Shown: positions 12,166 through 22,600 of the stretch, in pieces | Layout of the letters: each line of letters opens with the position of its first letter | Numbering within the stretch: position 1 is the first letter of the stretch | From: Bolinopsis microptera | Lineage: Eukaryota; Ctenophora; Tentaculata; Lobata; Bolinopsidae | Reading direction: 5' to 3' | DNA length: 64,000 nucleotides | NCBI RefSeq assembly: GCF_026151205.1 | Contig: NC_087078.1 | Location: 2,811,175-2,875,174 of the forward strand | The notes under the pieces: generated by a model | Databases searched by the model: none | What the model was told of the DNA's origin: nothing | Seen by the model: the letters and a program-made list of their open reading frames with translations, nothing else | Position numbers and translations under genes: made by a program

Positions 12166-12310
12166 AGCCAGGTAGCGCAGTTGGTTAGAACGCCGTTTTG
12201 CAATCGTGAGGTTGTGGGTTTAAATCCCACTGTCTGCCTGGTCGTGGGGTGAGCGTCGTTGACGTTCAGCTAAGGATCATGAGCGGTCTATGCAGCCCCC
12301 CCGGTCTACT
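12166..12310 (+). mobile_element. tRNA-derived SINE head
   Basis: AGGTAGCGCAGTTGGTTAGA matches a tRNA A box and GTGGGTTTAAATCCCAC a T-arm/B box with one change from GGTTCRANNCC. The seven bases CCAGGTA pair with TGCCTGG as an acceptor-like stem, but spacing is not that of a working tRNA. The following GGTGAGCGTCGTTGACG resembles GGTGAGTGTCATTGATG in the SINE at 53590-53909, so both probably belong to one SINE family. It runs directly into the LINE ORF. Confidence 0.65.
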
Positions 12311-12321
12311 CGGATTTACTG

Positions 12322-14415
12322 ATGTGTTCCTCTGACTATGAATTGGCAGACTGCTTTGTTGAATCTTGTGAACAATTTTTCCAATGTATTGGTAGTGTCC
12401 TCGATGAACATGCACCTTTGGTCCAAAAGACTATAAGCTTTGTTCCCCATGCTCCCTGGTTTGATTCTGAGTACAAAGATCAAAGGAAACTTAGAAGGAA
12501 AGCCGAGAGAACTAAGCATAAAAGTGAGGAGAACAAGATACTCTTTGAAGAGATCCGAGATGAAACAACAAACATGGCTAATCTTAAAAAGCAACAGTAT
12601 TATAAAGGTTTACTTGACAAAAATCAACATGATGTTAAAGCTATATATAGCATTGTCAATCGTGAGCTTGACAGACATCAGAATACTCCTCTCCCAGAAT
12701 CAGAAGATGTTTCAAAACTTTGCAGTGATTTTAATCACTATTTCAATGAAAAGATCAAGAACATTAGGAAAGATTTCCCCAGCATAGAAGATTTTGATGT
12801 TGATAAACACATTATGAATCAACAGAACAATTCCAACTGTGAAGGTCGGTTATATGAATTTGAACCATGCACAGAGGATGAGCTGTCTGAAATAATCAAA
12901 GAAAGTGGAATCAAATGTGCACCATCTGATTTTCTTCCAACAACTGTCCTCAAAGACAATATCACAAGTTTTATTCCTGTCTTGTGCAAACTGGTCAACC
13001 AGTCTTTAGCTAAGGGCACATTCGACGGTTTGAAGACTGCTAACATTATTCCTACCATCAAGGACCACAAACTTGATCCAAATGACTTCAAGAGCTATCG
13101 ACCTATATCTAACCTCTCTTTTCTGGGTAAACTCATAGAGAGAGTTGTGCTGAAAAGGTTAAATGAACATTTGGCTAAAAATGATCTCAATGTTCCACAG
13201 CAATCTGCCTATAAGAAGTTCCATTCTACTGAGACCATCTTGTTAAAAGTAACAAATGACCTACTGCTGGCATGTGATAGCAAATCCTCCACTGTTCTCA
13301 TGATGCTCGATTTATCTGCAGCCTTTGACACAGTGGAACACAGAAAATTACTCAAAATTCTTTCTGAAGAGATCCATATCGGAGGTACTGCTCTTAAATG
13401 GTTCAAGAGTTTCCTGGTAGGCCGCACTCAAAGAACCAGAATAGGCTCTTCTACTAGTGATACGATCATTCTAGAATTTGGTGTACCTCAAGGTTCTGTG
13501 TTAGGACCGGTGCTATTCAACATATACATCAGATCTCTGTATAGGACCATCGAGAAATCTGGATTCAATGTGCAAGGATATGCAGATGACCACCAGGTAT
13601 ATAAAACTTTCAAACCTTGTGATCAGGTAAATGTTCTGGGCATCCAAATTGTGAATTGCACTAGGACCATACAGCGCTGGGTGGTTGAATATTGCCTTCA
13701 ACTTAATCCTGGAAAAACACAAATACTTATCATCGCCTCACCTCAAGTTCTAAACCAGGTCAGTATAGGGGGAGTTAAGCTATCAAATGATACCTGTATC
13801 AGATTTGTCAGCACAACAAAGAACCTTGGTGTTCAAATTGACCATCATCTTACTTTTGAGCCTCAAATCATGTCCCTCAAAAAGCATTGTTTCAGACTCC
13901 TAAGGAATGTAATAAGGAGAAAATATCTCTTTAGTAAAGCTCAGCTCAAGCTTATAATTAACAGCATCATTGTCTGCAAATTGGACTACTGCAATGCTCT
14001 TTATTATGGAATTAGTGACAACCTCATCCACCAACTCCAACTCGTTCAGAATGCAGCTGCTAAAGCTATAGTAGGACTATATAAATATGATCATCTAGGA
14101 GACACTCTGAAAGACCTTCATTGGCTGCCTATTAGTTACAGAATTCAATATAAGTTATTGCTTCTTGTCTATAAATGTCTTAATGGTATGGGACCAGATT
14201 ATCTAAGTGATATGTTTAAATATGCCAATTATAATCATCTTATCTATTTGACTGAACCAAGAGTATATTCACAGTATGGAGAAAGATCGTTTCAGAAAGT
14301 TGGCCCTAAATTATGGAATGAGCTGCCTCTTGAAATTAAGAATTGCATGTCACTGGAATCTTTTAAAGTGTATCTGAAAACGGTTCTTTTTAAACGTGCT
14401 TTTGATATTAATTAA
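12322..14415 (+). CDS. LINE reverse transcriptase, intact frame, 5' truncated (Jockey/CR1/L2-like)
   Basis: A 697-residue open frame. It starts in the linker before RT and lacks the endonuclease. RT landmarks in order: YRPISNLSFLGKLIERVV, QQSAYKKFHSTET (around 290), MMLDLSAAFDTVEH (motif A, around 330), FGVPQGSVLGPVLFNIYI (motif B, around 390), YADD at residues 420-423 (catalytic), then a C-terminal domain ending RSFQKVGPKLWNELPLEIK. An unbroken 2.1 kb frame suggests recent insertion. The 3' end has an (ATT)n tract at about 14608-14635, a usual tail in this group. The first ATG is at 12322, but the protein is in any case a truncated copy. Confidence 0.9.
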   Translation: MCSSDYELADCFVESCEQFFQCIGSVLDEHAPLVQKTISFVPHAPWFDSEYKDQRKLRRKAERTKHKSEENKILFEEIRDETTNMANLKKQQYYKGLLDKNQHDVKAIYSIVNRELDRHQNTPLPESEDVSKLCSDFNHYFNEKIKNIRKDFPSIEDFDVDKHIMNQQNNSNCEGRLYEFEPCTEDELSEIIKESGIKCAPSDFLPTTVLKDNITSFIPVLCKLVNQSLAKGTFDGLKTANIIPTIKDHKLDPNDFKSYRPISNLSFLGKLIERVVLKRLNEHLAKNDLNVPQQSAYKKFHSTETILLKVTNDLLLACDSKSSTVLMMLDLSAAFDTVEHRKLLKILSEEIHIGGTALKWFKSFLVGRTQRTRIGSSTSDTIILEFGVPQGSVLGPVLFNIYIRSLYRTIEKSGFNVQGYADDHQVYKTFKPCDQVNVLGIQIVNCTRTIQRWVVEYCLQLNPGKTQILIIASPQVLNQVSIGGVKLSNDTCIRFVSTTKNLGVQIDHHLTFEPQIMSLKKHCFRLLRNVIRRKYLFSKAQLKLIINSIIVCKLDYCNALYYGISDNLIHQLQLVQNAAAKAIVGLYKYDHLGDTLKDLHWLPISYRIQYKLLLLVYKCLNGMGPDYLSDMFKYANYNHLIYLTEPRVYSQYGERSFQKVGPKLWNELPLEIKNCMSLESFKVYLKTVLFKRAFDIN

Positions 14416-14705
14416 TTTACTATTTTTTCAACGTTTCTACTGTTAAGTGCATACCCTTAACCTTGTAATTTAGTGTATCAAGTCTTTTCAATTTTCTATG
14501 ATTTGGAACCTAAATGTGGATTGCTTTTCAGGTTTTCTTGTATCCTGACTTGTTTTCGTGGCACACCTGTGCATTTTAAGTTGTTGTGCCACTATAATCT
14601 ATAAGTTTAAATTATTATTATTATTATTATTTATTACTCAGCCGAATACTCGAGAAATCGGGTACGTACGTTTTGGTACGTTTTGGTGAGTTTGGCAGGG
14701 CGTGC

Positions 14706-15179
14706 TCAGGACAACTGCATCGAGTGCGTCCTCCTCCAGCTCAGCATTGAGTTATTGTTTGTCGGAGTGTATCCCGGAACCGGTGGTGTGTCTGGGTACT
14801 GTTCCATAAATCTGCCTAGACCAACTTTGAAACTGTCTAGCAATGTGATACTCCGGAGCTCCGATGGGAGCACGTTGAAGAGCTGAGCTGCTCTAACTCT
14901 AAAGCTGTTGTCGTAATCTGTTCTTACCGACAACTGTGCGTTTTTGTTCATGGCTGGGATCTCTGCCTTAATACCATGCCTTTGATGAGACTGGAACTCG
15001 AAGCCCGTATCGTTCGGAGCATGTTCATTAAGAATTTTCCATACATGAATAATAGAATAACGCTCTCTCCGCCTCTGAAGGGACATCAACTTAAGCTGTG
15101 TGAGGGTTAAATGAGGAGCTGCACAATGCAGCAAAGTCTCGGGCGAAGAAAGTATGGTACACACTACCTTAACCATCAC
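14706..15179 (-). pseudogene. 3' fragment of a CR1-like LINE fused to SINE sequence
   Basis: The central and C-terminal residues (LMSLQRRRERYSIIHVWKI...FRVRAAQLFNVLPSELRSI...DTPPVPGYTP) match the end of the LINE protein at 47790-48878 (LQRRRERYMIILVWKI...DTPPTPGYTG). The first 25 or so residues (MMVKVVCTILSSPETLLHC) instead come from a sequence shared with the SINE at 53590-53909. No RT core. It lies tail to tail with the LINE at 12322-14415. Confidence 0.7.
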
Positions 15180-15275
15180 TGGCTAAAAACAAATCCTTCG
15201 GCTTCCTGTAATTGGCTGGTTGCACTTGTGTAACAATGTGGCTGTTGGAATACTCCGAAGTAAAATAAGTGTCTT
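15110..15275 (-). mobile_element. Truncated SINE copy (same family as 53590-53909)
   Basis: GAAAGTATGGTACACACTAC, TCCTTCGGCTTCCTGTAATT and GTAACAATGTGGCTGTTGGA all recur in the body of the SINE at 53590-53909. The tRNA head is missing. It overlaps the first codons of the LINE fragment at 14706-15179. Confidence 0.7.
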
Positions 15276-16011
15276 GATTTTTTTTAAAATGATCAGACGG
15301 GTAAACTGCCTCCGGTTGCTCCGGCTCCAAGAGAATCCCCAACTTCCACAAGCGCCAACAGGATTCCACAAGTGGACGATTTGCCTTAGAAATACTTGCT
15401 TTGATCTGTTCAGTGCAAAGCAGGGAGCTATGTATAACTATATTGTTAACAACCACAAATCTTTTTCCTGTGCAGATACTTCAAGATCTGCACCATCTAA
15501 TCTACATTATAATAAAATAAGGATTGTTGTTAAAGCTAATGATATGTATGTAGTAGTAGTAGTAGTAGTAAACCCGCGATGGGGTGGCATGTGCCTCAAT
15601 AAAAATATTACAATCATTTATTATTATATCAATTTATCATTAAATATTTCAAGAATATCAATAACGTATGGTTGATCCTTCACACTTGGTAAAATATATA
15701 AAAATAAAGTTAATCTACACTAAAGAATAAATAATCTATATTATATAAATCAACAATATTAACTCCCCATCTTCTTGTAGTCATTTATTAAAGCGGTAGA
15801 AATCCAAGTAATTTTAGTACGCGGTGCGCAAGGAATTTCGTTTTAAAAAAATGTGTAGGCAAGATAAGCCTAAGTGTGGCAGTGATAATTGAAAAATAAG
15901 TTGCAGAATAAATTGCAGTGACTGACTGTCAAATGCATTATCGCAGTTCATTTATTTGACTGCACTAACGTTTAGGATTCTTACAGCTGTTATATTTTGC
16001 TAATATTTTGT

Positions 16012-16500
16012 TTAAAAGTTGTAAAGGACAAAGTTCTTGTCCGTCCACGAAAGGTTTTCTAGGTCAAGTTTTTGTTTGTCCAGTAAGTAACGTACAATTT
16101 TGTCCTTGTATGAATTAATAAACTTATCTTGTAACTTAGGTACGTTGAAGGGAAGGATTTTATTTATTTCGTTTATCGTGTTGTTATATAATCGTGATCC
16201 TACGTTAGAGATGCTATAATCGGTGATCCGTAATCTGTTGAACTTAATTTCAAAATACTTTGGATTTCTCCTTTCCGTTTGTCTAAGCGGTGATTTTTCA
16301 AATATACTACAGATACTCGATGGTGCTACTCCCATATAAACCTTGTGCATCAAAGTTAGACAGCTTGTATTACAGTGACACCCTGATTTACTGCACCCTG
16401 CCTGGTTCTGTAAAATAGCCTCTTCAACTCTGGATACGATAGCTAAATTGTCATACCAAATGTAGATTCCTAGGCAACCCTGATTTACCGAAAGCCCCAT
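16012..16500 (-). pseudogene. Probable C-terminal part of a LINE protein
   Basis: 162 residues beginning with ATG. FEIKFNRLRITDYSISNVGSRLYNNTINEINK...FKNSY-like tail resembles the FR...GxxLWNxLP segment at the end of Jockey/CR1-type LINE proteins. No RT motifs are present. It is head to head with the receptor gene, 117 bp from its ATG, so a small real gene is an alternative; I favour a relic. Confidence 0.4.
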
Positions 16501-16617
16501 AGTGTTTTAGATTTGTTTAAAAAAACAAAAATAGTATGACTAGTTTCAATGCAAGATAGGCTGATATTTTCATTTATACAAAACACTCCATCAGGGGTAG
16601 AATGATCACTTAGAACA

Positions 16618-19600
16618 ATGTACAGATGGGACTGGCTGATACTCTATGTCACTGCTTTTAACTTGATCAAAACAAGTGATGGAGTGGGCGGGCTGAGCCC
16701 TCCATCGATTGTGATATCTCCAACACCAGACTTGTTTCCACATTGGCAAACAACTTTTACTTTACAATGTGATGTCAAAGACTGGCCTGGCACTCCTGTG
16801 TTTTTTTGGAATCGCGATGGCTCCACACTTTACCCAAATGCCGACAGCAAGATAAATTTCAGGTGAGAAATCCTTTTTTCTGATCCGTTGTTCTGAGATC
16901 TGTTGTTCTGTTATGTGAGTAAACATAACAAATGCCTCTGCACTTGCCTTAATACACAGGAACCTAAATTAACAATGTTATTTCAAGCTTTTATTGGGTG
17001 CTCTTTTGCTGAAATTGTTACACATTTCAGTGAAGATAAGCAAAGTATAGTTTTCAACGATGTTACGCAACAACAAAGTGGCTCTTATTACTGTCTAGCA
17101 ACTGAGCCGAGAGAATACTTGTTTGAAATGTCAGACTCAGTTGAGGTAACTTTGAAACTGTTCTTAAGTTAAAGCTAAGTGCTCTGCTGGTGATATTGTT
17201 ACTGCATTACTGAATAAATCTATATTCAAATATTTTGTGAGATTTAATAGATGGTTAATTCAGTTTATTTGATAACCGATTTCATGACTTAGGCAAAAAC
17301 TTTAAAGAATTTGCTGTCACAGAGTTTGAAATATAAAAGAAGATCCACTAACATGATTGGTGTTCAGATTGCTGTTCAAGAGCCTCCACTGATCCCTAAA
17401 AATGTGACGGTTGTCGCAAAGACTTCAACCTCCCTCCACCTACGCTGGGAACCTCAAGGTCAGAACCATTGTTGACACTGAGATTACTTTCAATCAGCCA
17501 GATATCTTTTAGTGGAAACTAGAAGAGTATGAGCTAGACAAATTTTATGCAGCAGGTATCTACATTCTCCAATGATCAATATTCCAGGTGACATAGCATC
17601 GGAATACTACATAGTAGTACAGAAGCCTGGAAACCACGAGTACACAGCTGACCAGTACGAAGTTGTGATATCAAAACTCGACCCTTACTCTATCTACTCT
17701 TTCTCTGTATCTGCTCACAATATTGTTGGATCACGTGGTAGAAGCTCTGAACTACAGACCAGAACAGGTGAGACTCATTTATGTGATTCTGACTGAGTTG
17801 AAGGGGTTTTCTCCTTGTGCAAGGAAATCAAGGTCGTAATCAATTTTATACAGCTCTTTTAAGCTTCTGCCATCTTGTTGTAAAGTCAATGTTAAGTTAT
17901 GAAGTTTAAGGTATTTCAAAAACTATATGTCATATATTATGCAACGTGTCAAACTGAAAAAACATGATGTAAATGAGTCCACTGTCCATACGTGGCATTA
18001 CAATCTTTAATTTGACCGGATTCCAAAAAGCCATATTTGATGATCTTTCAACATGTTAAAAATAATTTACATATTTTGACATAATTGAACTTATCTGATT
18101 TATATATAGCTGTCACCTCAATGTTTAAAAAATACATAACGTCATACACCAGAATAATCAATTCTTTTAAACCAAATACCCTGTTTGAAATCTTACAACA
18201 CAGCCAAATCTTACCATCACAGAAAGACAAAAACAGACACAGCAGCCATACACTTCACTTTCGCTTTCACACAACACTCTTAGATGAATTAATAGAAACA
18301 CTAGAGTTCTTAACATTAACATAAGTTGCCATCTTCTTGTTCAGCCGCGGGCTCCTCATATACTCATACTCAGAGTGCTTCCTAACCCGGGCACTCTCAA
18401 TCGCAGACTTACACGATTTAGTGCAGCTAATCTTAGTGCTACCATCCCCAGCATACCCTATCCTTATAACACTGTCTTTAGACTTGGAAAGTTTGAGTTC
18501 CCCGTAAGTATTGTCACAGTTATTATAGGATCCCTGACTGCACTCACTGCTCCTCATGGTGGTGTAGGTGCTGGTACTTAAAGGAGCGTACTGTGGGTTA
18601 TTACCGCTACTTAAAGGCACATAGTGGGGGTCCCTCATGTTACTCTCACTCCCTCTTATTATATTGTTGTTATCTCCCCGGCCGTACTCCGGCACTGCGT
18701 CATACTCTGGGTTATCAGTCAGACTGGATGATATAGCGCGCTTTACGCGCATCAGAGACTCATGTGATACAGCTGATAGTCCCTTGGTCACGATGACGTT
18801 CTCAAGTTTAATGATCTGACGACAGTTTGTACAGTAGTTCTTCTTTCGTCTGCGTAGAAGAGCGATGCAACTAGTGAGAGACAAAACAAGGAATACTGTG
18901 CTGAGTATTATGAGACCCAGGGAGATGTAGAATATTAGTTCGTTATTGCACTCTTTTTTAACCATTATACCTGAGGTGTAGTCACCGATCAAACTATCAT
19001 TTAATTGTATATCATTTAATCGCTTTATCTGAAGATACGCAAAAGTTGCGTGAAGAAATAACTGTATTTTAAATTATGAGTGGTCACTATCCAGTTTACA
19101 CAACAACTGCTTCACGAAAGATATGTGAACGATCAGCAGAATACAAAGCTATCATCAAGCAGCAACTACTTAAACACGGCCCGGGCTCGCTATTTATCAG
19201 TAAATATGATGTAATCTGAGCAGAGTGAAGCAGGCATGGAAAGTTGGCATGCAGGGCAAATACACAAGCTTCAACATATACGACATGTGCCAGATTACTG
19301 CGCTTCAGTTCACTGCTACTAGTTCAGCTTGGTGATAAAATCAGTTAACCGTCAGAAATCTCAAGTATTAACCAGTAACACATAGTAACACAGTTACTAA
19401 ACACATAGTCGCAACAGTTACTCGCAACTCTACTGCAGAAGAAACGTGTCAAAGAGAGCTGGGGTATGCGATAAAACTGTGGCAAACAACATTTTATCAG
19501 ACACGTCTGTTTGATTAATCAACTAAACAGGGCGCTGATCATTTAAATTAATTACATATTGTAACCATTCCGGCCCTGACATGTTATGGGGCTGACGTTA

Positions 19601-22600
19601 ATTTGTTAATTTCCCCTGTCCGGAACAACAATAACTGTTCCGTCTAGGAATTGAATTAGGGAGTTATCATTATAGCAAACAAAAAGGAAAAGTAATAATT
19701 ACCAGAACGATCATTTAAATGTTATTAGGATGATTAACAAGAATACACAGGGACAATAAAATAAAGTGCGGGCTAAATAAACTGAAATATGGACCAAACA
19801 AGAGTCCTAATATAAATATACCGAAATATAAAACTAGAGCATCAAATAAAATAAAAAAACAGCGTCCGAAGCACAACATGACCGTTATATGAACAATACT
19901 ACAACACTACAACTACTAGATAGACTCAACCCATCATAGCACGCTATAAATACAACACGGCCACCTATTGAGAAATTGGTTACTTGACTTGTATGGTTTC
20001 GTTAGTTACTTTGTACAGTTGTGTGAAACGTATGTGTATTTGTGTGTGTGTGTGGATGTTGGGAGAGGAAGGAAGTGCTACTATAACTGCACTACATGTG
20101 GGTTTTAGTGACTAAAGATGTGGAAATTTAAACAATAATTGTGACAATGTTTTAATTGCTGTGTTATCACATGTGGTTATTGGTTAATTCGCAACTAATT
20201 CTCAGTAACCTTTAAGGTAATATTGTTAACATAATACAACTTATTATTATCACTTCGAGATGGCCAGGCCTACTCTCATGCTGTCTATATGTGATGATTA
20301 ACTCTGAAAAACTAGGGACAACTGGGGAATGATCCCAGAACCTCGAGATTTCGCGTCTCTTGCTCTACCAATTGAGCTACTGACCCTGATTCTCAGAGCG
20401 AAATCACCACTCATATACAGCACAATTTCATGCTTTGTGTGGAATATCATTTTATCAGTTATTTAGAATATATATTCGCATTTTATCCACACTATATTTA
20501 CATTACACGTACAACGTGATATCGTTATCAGTGCAGTGTGTACAACACCAACTACACCGATCAATTGCCAATCTGCGAAACATTTAATTATTATTATCAC
20601 TTCGAGATGGCCAGGCCTACTCTCATGCTGTCTATATGTGATGATTAACTCTGAAAAACTAGGGACAACTGGGGAATGATCCCAGAACCTCGAGATTTCG
20701 CGTCTCTTGCTCTACCTAGTCCCTAGTTTTTCAGAGTTAATCATCACATATAGACAGCATGAGAGTAGGCCTGGCCATCTCGAAGTGATAATAATAATTA
20801 AATGTTTCGCAGATTGGCAATTGATCGGTGTAGTTGGTGTTGTACACACTGCACTGATAACGATATCACGTTGTACGTGTAATGTAAATATAGTGTGGAT
20901 AAAATGCGAATATATATTCTAAATAACTGATAAAATGATATTCCACACAAAGCATGAAATTGTGCTGTATATGAGTGGTGATTTCGCTCTGAGAATCAGG
21001 GTCAGTAGCTCAATTGGTAGAGCAAGAGACGCGAAATCTCGAGGTTCTGGGATCATTCCCCAGTTGTCCCTAGTTTTTCAGAGTTAATCATCACATATAG
21101 ACAGCATGAGAGTAGGCCTGGCCATCTCGAAGTGATAATAATAATTAAATGTTTCGCAGATTGGCAATTGATCGGTGTAGTTGGTGTTGTACACACTGCA
21201 CTGATAACGATATCACGTTGTACGTGTAATGTAAATATAGTGTGGATAAAATGCGAATATATATTCTAAATAACTGATAATACAACTTATTTAAGTTAAT
21301 AACTAAAATCGCTAAGTATCAGAAAATATTTAAGTACTGTGGACAACTGGGCATGCCTAAGATATATACTGCGTGCTTTAACCAAGGGTTCTGACTTCTG
21401 CTAATTTGTTGAGAAGGGAGGGAATTGTAGTTCAGATGATTGATAATACGGTATTGTAGTGTAGTTCTGAGAACACACGCAATTAGTGTGATTAGTATAT
21501 TAATTGCACTGCCACTTTGGGCGATTACGTGGGAGAGGCCGCAGTTAACAAGTACAGTTATAAAGATGATCTCAGTTGGTCGTGTTAATTGTTGTCACTC
21601 TTTCTATCTCAGTTCATGAAACATCTGACACATAATCACTCATTATGTTGCTCTTTCAATTAGCGGAGTAATCATTAAAATAACCAATCAATAAAGTCAC
21701 CGAATGAGTTCAATTAGTAAACCAATTAATTACAATTAACCCTAATTAATTTCCAGAGCCAGGTCCCCCCGAGCGGAGTGTTAGAGTTCAGGGTTGGTAT
21801 CCGGACCTCAGAGAGTCTACAAGTGGTGTGGAGTGTCCCTTCAGACAACATCATTAACGACCAGCTGACTGGCTACGAGCTAATGGTAGGGTTAAGTGCT
21901 CTTATTAGTACTCGCAATCAACACTTGATTTTCTTAGTACTTTACACTTTGTGTTAGTAATTAGCTACGCCGTGATAACCGACGTGCTCCAATTTAGGGG
22001 TAATGTATATTGCTCTCCAAGACTATCTTAATTTAACGAATTAGACGAGATAGGAAACGGCACGTCTTATTTGGAAGATGATGATGATGGTTTGACTCCT
22101 TCGTTGAGAGAATAATTATCACCTGATCACTGTCACGTGGTGTGTATTCTAATTCACTGTTGGCTTGCTGCCAGCACGTGGGCTGTTACCCTGGTCACGT
22201 GACTTCTGTTACCATAGCCACGTGACTTACCCATTCTAATTCAGGTACACGCAACAGTGGAGAACATTCTGGTAACCTCCCTGAACTTCACACTCAACCA
22301 CACGGAGACAGTAGTATCGGGACTCAGCCCGGAGACTCAGTACACTCTCTCCATGGCTTTTAGAACCAGATGCTGTGTCAGTGATTACGGTTAGTTGAGA
22401 TGAGGGATGGAATTTTATCTATTATTTAGTATTTATGTGTAATATTTAACCTATCTTCTTTAAATGAATACGGATGATTCTATGTTATTCCTCGGGAGGA
22501 CTACACAGGAATGATAGTAAATTTAGGCCCACTATCATGCACATTGCACTGTTATAACTAGATACACAAAGTATATTAATATATCGTAATGAGAAGTGCC

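Noticed and set aside
20315-20385. Functional tRNA gene (also 21000-21070, 12168-12242, 53830-53909)
   Set aside because: Boxes A and B are recognisable, but acceptor ends do not pair properly or spacing is wrong, T33 is altered, and the sequences continue into SINE bodies and tails.
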